From: Urophycis tenuis
Lineage: Eukaryota > Chordata > Actinopteri > Gadiformes > Phycidae
Direction: 5' to 3'
Assembly: GCA_036785325.1 (NCBI GenBank)
Contig: JAXIVH010000191.1
Location: 235,043 to 299,042, forward strand
DNA length: 64,000 bases
Shown: piece by piece, positions 54,488 to 64,000 of the stretch
Layout: every line of letters begins with the position of its first letter
Numbering within the stretch: position 1 is the first letter of the stretch
Position numbers and translations under genes: made by a program
The notes under the pieces: model-generated
Database searches by the model: none
What the model was told of the DNA's origin: nothing
Seen by the model: only the letters and a program-made list of their open reading frames with translations

Positions 54488-57145
54488 CGCATCACTACGC
54501 TACAGATTTTTCGTTGTAGTTTCGTTGTCGTAGGCCTAACGCCATGGGATTGACCTTGGATGCCTGACTAAAAATGTATGTTTAATCACGAATACTGAAT
54601 CTGAATAGCTCAGAATGCTTCCCGCGTTGTCAAGTTATTTCTCTAACTTTGAATCTTTGATGATAAAATGGATGCAGAAGGCAGATAAAGTTGCTAAATT
54701 ATTTACTCGAAATTCAAGCAGCTATGCACTGCCCGGTTACAGTATTAAGTGCGCCCTCTGGTGGAGGTTGACTAGAAATCTTACGTATTCACGACATTCA
54801 CTATGCAATGCAGTAACAATAATTGAGCAGTGGGCCGCAATCGAAACCATGGAGGGCAGTCTGCCGAACGCCCATCAAAACGCACCTCAGGAAAGTGAAG
54901 TGTGTTGAGAAGCTATTGGATAGTACAGCAATACATATAAACCTAACGTTTTAGGTAAATTCTAGATGTATTGTGCATTCGATACAACAATAAATTACAA
55001 ATAATGTTAGATTATTTCTGTGCAATTATCGTCAAATGTACCTTTACAGTAAAAAAGGTTTTGTTTGCAGTAATTAGGTATAAATAATAATAAATAAACT
55101 GAGTAGAAGCCTCTTTTCACACATTCCAACTCACTTAACCAAATTCCCTGAAAAACAGTACTACTGCAACTACCTGGCAAATGTCTTGTTTGAACATGTT
55201 CTGCCATTGTAGTGAATTAACAGCTGGCACACGTGAGTCATGAAGAATCAGAGTTTTGGCAGTGGTCAGTGGGGGGGGGGGTTGCAATTTCCGCACCAGT
55301 GATTTGGTCCAACCAACTGTTTGACATGAATTGAAACTTTTTTTTTTAATTGAATGAGTAATGATAGATAGATGACGCACAATTTCTCTCTCGCTCTCAA
55401 TCTCTCTCTGTCACACACACCCATAGCCTCTCTCTCTCTCGGGCTCCCTCTCCGTCTGCCTCCTGGTGGTCAACCCTGCTTCATCTTTGTCCAACAGACC
55501 AATAACAACAGTAACAATCCACAAGAAATCTCCTCATGTCATACTGTGTGGAGGGCGCGCGTTGCTTTTCCTTTGCTGATTCCTGGAAGTGTTCCGGACG
55601 TTCCAGGAAAAAGGGCCCTGTGAACGCTACCCAGGGGCTTGTCGCTCTCCCCAGCTTCCTAACACGCAGGACCTAACCGGTTCTTAGACGCCTGGCAGTC
55701 ACAATGGACCTAAAAATAAGGAACGTTTGGAGACTACAAATACAGTTGGAGCTAGAAAGAGGCTATAGGCTAATGTTAACTGTGTCTCAGCAGACCACAG
55801 AGTATTCAATTTGAGGGCCGTGCACCGTGGTGGGTGTACAATCTATGATGGCACCAATGATTCCCTTAACCCCCTTAATCTCATTTTGAGCTAAAAATCA
55901 AAGGGCAAACTCAGCTAGGACAATTTAGCTGTTCATCATTGGCCACCGGGGCCATGCGCTGATAGCCTGCATCTGCAGTCCATGAGAGCTGTCGTCTTTG
56001 ATGCCCACCGGAAAGGAGCGGGAAAGGACATCTGGAAGTGCTTATGTGCTTAAGGAGCCTCTGCTGATCTCCACATATGGAGATCAATGGGATTCACATG
56101 TCACATGTCCTGCTCTTCCACCACACCGAGCGAAAGAGCACTACACTTGATTACAGAGTACCGCCATGGCACAGAACAAATATGACATTTAACAGCTTTC
56201 AGACTCAAGGGCCCTTGGAGATGCTCCACGGCAATGCCGTGTTTCGTGTTAATAGGGACAGGGTTGATAAAGTCTCTTGAATCTTGAATCTTGTGAAATG
56301 ATATTTAATAGCACATTTGAGAGTTACAAATCTGTTTTCATATAGTGTGTTGTATTGATATTTAATGTTTGAATAGTTTCGAAAGTAGTGATTCGGCAGC
56401 TCAAGTTTTCAATTCATATTCTTTCATTATAGAGTTGTGTAATATTTCATCAATAATATAATATAAAATAATACCCTTCGTAATCTTTTCATATATTATG
56501 CATTGTAGCCTATATGTTACATAGGAGCTATCCTTATCGAGGGCTATGTATTGCCAATAGCACTGCACAGCCTGGCTGGGCGATTATAAACACCACCTAG
56601 TGTTGCTGGATACTTGATGAATCCTTCACTCATCCAGATTCTCAGGCCATCATTAAGCTCTTCTTGCCATCCAGGAAGTTGCCCACAAAAGCTGTAGGAA
56701 GTGTGGTTAGAGGACGAGAGCTTCCACATTTGTATTGAGGACTTCAGCAAAAGGCCAGGTGACATGCAGAAAGAACCATTATCGACTGGAGAGCGGCAGC
56801 CAGATAAGAGGCTAATTTAGCCGAAAAAACCAAAGGCTCCTTTAAAAAAACGATTTTATTTCAATGGTTCCCAATCCAAAGTGCAAGGTCCCCGCTAGGG
56901 GTCAGCAAAGTGTCAGCCCTCTCTATTTTATCAAATGGAATAGGTACGCTAGGTGCCTACAGGCAGGAGGCACCTACGGCCAAGAAGTGAAACTTCTTGC
57001 TTCTATCTTAAATTCATGACATGTAGCCTACCATTAAATCATTCAATATGAAATATAAAATGGAAAAATAACTGTATATGAATGGGTCAACTTGACTGGA
57101 AATATCTTGCTGTTATTGTAAAGCAAGCATAGACATGAATCTACA

Positions 57146-57206
<61 letters not shown>

Positions 57207-58420
57207 ATAGATTACCAAGGGCAAAGTGCAACAGATATAGATTCTCCTTTGTACAATGCGCTATACATGTGCTGAATTTGAAAACTGATTTGAATATTGG
57301 GCTTAATCTTACAAACTTGGCACCCTCTGTGTCACACTAGGCCTCCTACCATTGTCATCTGACTTTATCAGATTTTAGCTTTTATTTGTTTATTCTTATA
57401 GCATTTTAAGTTGTATTTTCCCTTGTGGGACAATAAAATATGAAATGAACTGAGCTGAAAAACACATTCTCACAGAGCATGTCATTCACTAATAGCTGAA
57501 CAATATCTATCACATTTCGAACAAATTGTGCTAAACAGAAGCTCTTAAATCTTACAGAGCCTTTAGCCAGTTTTGCTGGTTTGCTCTGAAGGTCCGCTGT
57601 GCTGTCGTTCCTTCTGAGGGTCAATGAGAGAAACCATGTGGTTGAAGTAGTATCTCCCAGAAAAACCCATCGAATGTTGTGTTCATGCTAATTGAAAGTA
57701 ATTTGCAAGGCACACAGCGGATCACTTTGTGACAAATTCTGAAGCTTTGCACCGATTGTAATTGAATTTTTAGGCTCTTTTCAGAGAAGCACTGTACGAG
57801 AACGGTGCTTCACCTGCCTGTCTAGCACCACAATGAGCAAATAAAACAGAGGGTCTGTTTGTCAGTCTTTTGGGACAATGTCCAACGAGCCAGGAGGAGG
57901 CTGGGTGCAAGAGATGGTTGTTGCCATGGTGACTGATGCTGGGGGACTGGTCACAGAAACTACAGCTGTTTTTGTTCCTGCGTCCTTTTACTGGGATTCT
58001 GACTATCCATCACTCATCACTTAACTTTCAACCCCATTGAGATGAACCATTCAATTCAAAGGGGTCCTTGAAAAACCCCACAAATACACAATAATATTGA
58101 AACCATACATTGTATTTCATGTATATTCATGTATGAAGGCATTCACTAATGAAGCTATACTACAAAGTGCAAGAATAATTTAAGCACATAAAAATGCAAA
58201 GCAACTGCTTCTATGTGCTACATTATAGAAACAAGAGATAGAGACAGACAGATAGAGAGATAAATAGAGAGGTTTTTATTATAATACAGATACAGATATA
58301 GATTCAGATACATCAGCATGCCCTCACACTGAACCCATCACCAGAACATCTACAAAACACATTGCATGAAGTAGTCTTCTCAACAGAAAGTACCAAAATG
58401 TGATAGTATACTTCACACGT
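54488..58420. other. Intergenic DNA between dapk3 and prkci
   Basis: No gene recognised. Contains a CTCF-like core at 54751, a CT-rich stretch at 55385-55445, an (AC)n run at 57147-57202 and short unrecognised frames (54615-54908, 56077-56280). Confidence 0.5.
57147..57202. repeat. (CA)n microsatellite
   Basis: Perfect AC dinucleotide run of about 56 bp. Confidence 0.95.
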
Positions 58421-58427
58421 ACGCATG

Positions 58428-58463
<36 letters not shown>

Positions 58464-58474
58464 CGAATACATAT

Positions 58475-58850
58475 GCTTCATACATACATCCTTCACAGCC
58501 TGGCACCAGTGTATCTATCTGAACTCATCCACATCCACACACCTTCATGCCCTCTCCGATCCTCTTCTGCCATCCAGCTCTCAGCTCCATCTGCCAACCT
58601 GTCCACCATGGGGTCAAGAGCTTTTAGCCGATCTGATCCCCGCCTATGGAACTCTCTCCCACCAGACATTCGCACTTCTGACTCTGTTTCCACCTTTAAA
58701 TCACGCCGAAAAACAGACTTAACTGTCACACACTGACTGACTGACTGAGTATTGTTTTTTTAACTTGTCTTGTAAGGTGTCCTTGAGTGCTTTGAAAGGC
58801 GCCTTTAAATTAAATGCATTATTAGTTATTATTATTATGCATACATACAC
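58475..58850 (+). mobile_element. L2 LINE 3' end fragment
   Basis: Encodes the ORF2 C-terminus: HSLAPVYLSELI, then STMGSRAFSRSDPRLWNSLP and PDIRTSDSVSTFKSRRKT, ending in a stop, a short UTR and an ATTATT tail. This is the typical 3' piece of fish L2 elements and corresponds to the part missing from the 6945-9810 copy. Confidence 0.85.
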
Positions 58851-58914
58851 ACACCAAATGCATATGCTTCATACATACATTCAACAATCTCTTCAAACAA
58901 CTTCTTTCCTCCCT

Positions 58915-59035
58915 CCACAGCACTGAGACACAAAACCGAGGTCCTCCTCATTGGCACCAAATCCACCTTAGCAACACTCGACACTTTTTCCATGTCCTTT
59001 TCCAATCTTTGAAATGAAAGACAAATTGCCCAGCT
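58915..59035 (+). mobile_element. L2 LINE internal fragment
   Basis: Reads LRHKTEVLLIGTKSTLATLD, the block that in L2 ORF2 directly follows the WMKLNFL segment where the upstream copy breaks off. It lies downstream of the 3' fragment, so the two pieces are out of element order. Confidence 0.7.
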
Positions 59036-59879
59036 TCAGTAGGGACAAGAAAGAAAACATGCTGTGTCTGGACAGGCACATCTTTTGGTGTTTGTAATCC
59101 ATGTTGTTATCTTTATAACTATCATCTTTTCTATTATAAATAAGACTAAATTAGCTCACTCTCTTTTGTCTCTAACTTCCGACAACTGAAACGTTTGGAG
59201 GAACGTGCCCCGCTAAATTACACTACATTTATACTAGTCAGAATATTTCTAGTATTAACTGTTGTTTTTTTTTTGTAAATGTAGGCTACTTTCAAATCGT
59301 CTCAATGGAGGTCTGAATGTACGTTAATGATGCGTTACGGATCTCATCAAGAGTGAACGGTGCCATTAAGGTCCGAGAGATCAAAGAGGATGAGACAGTA
59401 AAACACACACCCCTCTTTTCTTCTATGTGGTATGATCGGCATAGGTCTACTATAAATCAATAAAAGTAGCGTAATTATAAAGCTTAATAACAACAATAAG
59501 TATAAAGCTTATACAATATTGTAATCAAGCATATCAACACTTTGGGATGACAATGTCCCAATTCGATGAGAATCCCATTCTTTAATTCTTGTATATACCA
59601 AAGTTACGCACCCCCATGCAATTCCACCCATGGACTAGTCCGTCGTTAGGCCTTTGCAGTAGGGAGTTGTTTGGCGGACCCCGCAAGTTTTTCATTACTT
59701 TGGACATTGACTTTGTTTATTTACGAAAGTATTCTTTCTTTCGACTCCTAGTAAGTTGGCTTCCCACCCGGTTGTTTGTCTAAAGGAACACACAAACAAA
59801 CTATTTTGGGGCGCGGTACACCACTACAACGCTTCAGAAGGAAGGCATCCTCCTCGGTTGAACCGCGGCGGAGCTTATG
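59036..59879 (+). promoter_or_regulatory. prkci: prkci upstream region and 5' UTR
   Basis: The 250 bp before the ATG become GC-richer. The context GAGCTTATGATGCCGACG places the start after an upstream ATGATG; the second ATG is the conserved MPT start. No TATA box is seen. The transcription start is not defined. Confidence 0.4.
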
Positions 59880-59959
59880 ATGCCGACGTTGCGGGACAGC
59901 ACCATGTCCCACCCGGGCGAGAATTCACACCAAGTCCGGGTCAAAGCGTACTACAAAGG
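59880..59959 (+). CDS. prkci: Protein kinase C iota, first coding exon (gene continues beyond window)
   Basis: Encodes MPTLRDSTMSHPGENSH and QVRVKAYYKG up to a GG|GTAAGC donor. This matches the vertebrate PKC iota N-terminus (MPTQRDSSTMS..., HSHQVRVKAYY). PKC zeta starts differently. The exon holds the beginning of the PB1 domain that binds Par6. Compared with mammals, a Gly-rich linker between TMSH and HSHQ is shortened. The product is an atypical PKC of the Par polarity complex. The remaining exons are outside the window. Confidence 0.9.
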
Positions 59960-61650
59960 GTAAGCGCTTTATCGTTGTTGTGTGTAGAATATAAACATAC
60001 GTATGTATGCGACCACTGGTTATGTGCTTGGACTTGAACGAGGTGTATCTGATCAGCTGGCTAACGTTAGCTAGCTAAAGGCTATCAAGCTTGCTAATGT
60101 GGGCTAACCAGCGAGATAAACTTGACAAGGCAGACAGTCAGGTGAAACTATCCAGACATGCTGTCAATTCAGATAGTGTCCGGTATTTGACGTTATTTGT
60201 ATCGCTTGTCAGTACGGTAATTGCGAACTTAAGGTTGGCGAACGCAACCACTTGATCGGCCAGGAGTTGTGTCCTCTTTTTGAAAACCCAAATCTCTTTA
60301 GGTGATCTAGATCAGAGTGAGTACATGTCATTACACTTGGCGTTCCTCACTTACTGCGAGCTCGTACCCAGTTCATGTGAGCTGTCGATACCTCTTGGTT
60401 AGTTTGCTCACTTGGATAGCGAACCAGCCTTTACAGATGGAGGCTGGACACTTGCTGTGATTATGATTAGCTGGTTATTTATGTATTGGGTTTCGACATG
60501 CCGATATTGGGAGGGGGCACAGGGTGGTAATGTCACCTGACCATCCTGAGTTGAATATTGACTTCAAATACTCAATGCGTTTCGAGTGCTTCGCCAGACA
60601 CCGACATTAAAGGTTCCCTGACACTCCCCTTTCGTGGTTTCTACATGATAAAGGCACTGATTTAAGTTTAGCCGAGACTGGAAAAACGTGTGGTACAAGT
60701 CACCTCTGTCAGGTCTATTGTATGCCATGCTCACTTATGTCAGTAGCCTAACAAACAATGCAACGTCCTGGTTGACAAAATGAGGCATTCAAACTATTTA
60801 TGAGAGTGGTGAAAAGGAATGTGAACTATGTGGGGTGAGATGAAGTTGTTTAATCAGTGGATGGAGTACAACATGTTATTATCACTGATGGCAAACATTA
60901 TTTCAGCATGCCTGTGATGATTTTTTTTCTCTCAATGTAAATGTTCTATTGAGAAGTGATCTCCTAAAGGAAATGACAGCTTTACCTTTTAACTGGAAGA
61001 TGTGCGTACACTGGCTCCTCTAGATACCTGTTTGCTTGGAGCTCATTCATTCCTGATGGTATAGCTATTCTAGAAATGTCGAGAAGCTTTAATTCTGAAG
61101 TACGCATGCATATATGCATAGCTGCTTCTAAAAGTAATCATGGGTTGGAGTTGCAACTCTGAACATTTTAAATCAGATGGTATTTCCAGATTAGTATCTA
61201 GGAATGACATCTCTTAAGGCCCATTGCATTGTCTGACATACAATACTGTTTTTGATGTGGGCACTTTTGTCCGACATTGCTCTGTGGGCATCTTTTCCCC
61301 CATTCAGCCGGTTGTACTTGTTTGTCAGTCCCAGCATCAGCACCTTGAGTCTGGTGTCAGCCTGTAGCAGCCTCAGCCTGTCACTGGTCTGTCTTCAATT
61401 GTACTCTTAAAGACAAGACACACAGTAAGGTTTCACCCAGAATGACCACACAGGCCAGCCAACAGATACGAGTTACATTAAAACCTGCTCTGATCCGATG
61501 AATGGAGGTTCAGATGAAAACTGCTATCCTATATCCGCGGTATTCTGATCTATATGGTATCCATTTGGATTGTATACAATTGAATACCACCACGTCATTT
61601 CGCTCTTAAATACATGGTTTCTCTTAGAAACTGATGCATTGTACCGCCAT

Positions 61651-61816
61651 ATTTTTTCAGTGTGATTCTGTGAATTCTATCCTAGAATTGTTGGATTTGG
61701 ATAGGTTTGGAATGCGTTTGTTTCATTGTCATATTTTTTCAGTGTGATTCTGTGAATTCTATCCTAGAATTGTTGGATTTGGATAGGTTTGGAATGCGTT
61801 TGTTTCATTGTCATAT
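61651..61816. repeat. Tandem duplication, two 82-bp copies
   Basis: ATTTTTTCAGTGTGATTCTG begins copies at 61651 and 61733, each running to GTTTGTTTCATTGTCATAT. The copies are essentially identical, so the event is recent. Confidence 0.92.
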
Positions 61817-62474
61817 CTTATTCCCCCATTGTCCCCAGAAAAATAAAAAACTGTACATCACTTTTTTTCACTCTATTTTTTCGGCAGTATTTTATGACAA
61901 GAATTTCATCCTGTGCAAAAATGATTAGCATGCGCCCACACAGGTTTCTGCGTAGGACTCTCCCATCTTTTCAAGCTTTGTTTTCCGAATTAGATAAAGG
62001 TTGAAGTAAAATGATAATGCCGCCGAAAGAAACGGCTGCTGTGTCAGTCAAGCTAGAGAAGTAAAGTTTGCATCGAAGATGTAAGAATAAGTCTTCCACT
62101 CTCCTTTTATTTGAGTCTCTTGCCTGTTGCCTGTTTTATTACAACAAAATAAACCGTATTATATTCTGCAGCGTGATGAGCTACTCCTTCACCTTTGGTT
62201 TGGTAGCTTGGCTAATATACAGGACCAGTCGGACTGTGGCTGCTCTTCTGCAGGATTCCTGTGCTAGGCATGTTGTTTGGCAGGAAACAAGGCTTACACT
62301 GACTCCGCACTGAGTTGAATGGGGGAGTTGTAAGTCGCTCCGCGTTTGTTCTCCTTCCTCTTTTTTTATGGAACGGCAAGTGTTTATTTTTTATTTTTTA
62401 TAAAGTGGACACTGTGTGTATCACTGCTTGCCGCTGGCCTTTGTATACAGCAAGGAGAAGCGTTGGTTGCTCTG

Positions 62475-62476
<2 letters not shown>

Positions 62477-62510
<34 letters not shown>

Positions 62511-62550
62511 TGTGTGTGTGTGTGTGCGCGTGCGTGTGCGTGTGTGTGTG
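62477..62550. repeat. (TG)n microsatellite
   Basis: TG run with CTG, GCG and TGCG interruptions. Confidence 0.92.
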
Positions 62551-64000
62551 TTCTGAAAGTCCCATCATCCCCCGGGAGCCTTGGGGCGCTGAACCATTAA
62601 GCTGGGGGAAAGCCTGTGCTCCCGTGTAGACGGGCCGTCTCTTAACGGTCACACAAAGGATGATGCTGATGGCAAACGAGCTCGGAGTGCTCGTCATCCC
62701 AATTGGCCGCAGCGCACCACTTTCGCCATTACCTAGTTTTACATTGAGTAATGCACAGCCGAATGACCTGTGTGTGGGTGTGGGTGTTGGTGCGTTGTGC
62801 GCGCACGTGATTGGTGCCCACTGCGCTGGGCGTAGCGAGGCTGCCTCCTGGCGTGAGTGCTGCAGGAAGGATGGGTGGCCATGGTGGGGGGGACGTTGCC
62901 TAGGTAACCTTGAGCATCCTCTAGTCTAGGTCAGTGTAAATGTTCAATTCATCAAGGGTTTGCGGCTGCACTACGGGGCATGTGTGGGAGAGTGGGCGGG
63001 GCACGGTAGCGGGAAAGTGGAGGGCGTCGATGTTGCGGTCCATCAGAAAGGGGAACCATGTGACTCTCTTTTGCATACCTGTGCGGTACATGTATCTGTT
63101 ACTGTATCTTTTTCTCTGTGACTGCCCATGGATCCCCATGTTTTCATATTCTCTACAATAATTATTATTCTGTGCAATGGCGGCGGTGGCGGCGGCGGCG
63201 GGGGCTCGCATGGCGGTGGTGACAGAGAGAGATGGATGGTCCTAGATGTGCCTTGGAGCTCGCTGAGAGCCACCCTGACCCCCATCCCCCGCTTGGGCGC
63301 TCACCTGTGACGAATGGGCCCACGCCGGACAGATGGGAAGACGCAGCCAGGCCCCGGTCAAACCCCCCCCCTCCCCCACCGACCCCCTCCTGCATCTCAA
63401 TTTTTTTTTTTAATTTAGCCATTAAAGCAGAGGTTTGACCGTGTGACAATGGAGTCCAGAGAGACGTGCCAGGTCTCTGTGTGGAATGTTGCTTTCCCAC
63501 CCCCCCCCCCCCCGTCCTCCCCCATTCCTTCCTCTTAGTCAGTAGTGGCATCGTGAGTTGCCGCTGTCTAGCGATGAACACATTCCTCTGGCCTTAATCA
63601 TCCGTAAGACAGTATGGCCCATGCCCTGACTCCTGTACACGGCAGCCTTCTGTGAGTTTAACTCACCGCCAATGTTGACGGTGTGTCATTTTCAATACTA
63701 GTGGCCTTGATTTATTATGACAGAAGAAACAAGGGTGTTGACCAGTAGGCTGATGGATCTTGGACCAGAGTTGTGTTCAATGGAGCAGACCTCTCAGCAG
63801 TCTGCCATAAGTTAAAAATTCCTGTTGGTAATGAATGAAAATATTGATTTTTTTGTTGTTGTTGTTGCTTGAATTAGTAAAAGGGATATGTGTGTTGACG
63901 TACCATGTTGACTGTATATTGCAGTGGCAATTGAGACACAATTTGCATTTGGCCTGCAAAGAACGCATACGGCCCCAGGCAGAGACTATGTCTATATCAG

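Larger units (their letters stand above)
59960..64000 (+). other. prkci: prkci intron 1 (partial)
   Basis: No further exon recognised. Contains an 82-bp tandem duplication, (TG)n at 62477-62550, GC-rich stretches with (GGC)n at 63178-63205 and poly(C) runs at 63365 and 63499. Open frames here are repeat-driven or random. Confidence 0.6.

Overview
The window is vertebrate nuclear DNA, almost certainly from a ray-finned fish. It has intron-split orthologues of four vertebrate genes with canonical splice sites, compact introns, many dinucleotide microsatellites, and a teleost-style repeat load (L2 LINE, hAT, Harbinger-like MITEs, a tnp2-like transposase). Nothing prokaryotic (operon, CRISPR array, plasmid) is present. 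I cannot name the species from sequence alone.

Layout. 1-13,000 is a mobile-element graveyard: a 39-bp tandem repeat, a Harbinger-like MITE, a frameshifted tnp2-like transposase, remnants of a possible companion protein that resembles DUF4806 family members, an interrupted L2 LINE and a duplicated exon-like block. 13,000-15,170 has no recognised gene but carries a pair of ~130-bp direct repeats. At 15,175-16,390 a small unrecognised gene runs on the minus strand from a promoter with a ZNF143-type motif, which it probably shares with the plus-strand transcript that follows.

21,850-36,843 (+) is arhgef18, a RhoA guanine nucleotide exchange factor. I assembled 19 coding exons that join in phase to 1,002 codons plus stop. 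Its introns hold a hAT element with a perfect 8-bp target duplication, several MITEs and very long CT and TG tracts placed directly at splice acceptors. Two of its introns use GC-AG borders. A solo LTR lies upstream at 21,013-21,447.

39,700-47,534 (-) is a signal peptide peptidase-like 2 gene of SPPL2B type (15 coding exons, 549 aa), convergent with arhgef18. A tRNA-Glu(CUC) gene lies in the divergent space before dapk3. 49,359-53,311 (+) is dapk3 (ZIPK): 8 coding exons and 454 aa, the same length as the human protein. 53,312-59,150 is the dapk3 3' region and intergenic DNA with L2 fragments. 59,880-59,959 (+) is the first coding exon of prkci (atypical PKC iota), whose first intron fills the rest of the window.

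arhgef18, sppl2b and dapk3 all have human counterparts on 19p13, so this looks like conserved synteny. arhgef18, dapk3 and prkci share a theme in epithelial junction, actomyosin and polarity control, but no co-regulation is visible. Exon borders were derived by hand from GT-AG rules and phase. They are mutually consistent (total coding lengths divide by three) but not confirmed by transcripts. I found no undescribed multi-gene system. The most unusual observations are the splice-site architecture of arhgef18 and dapk3, the uORF whose stop overlaps the arhgef18 start, the long perfect hairpin at 37.6 kb, and the well-preserved element boundaries.
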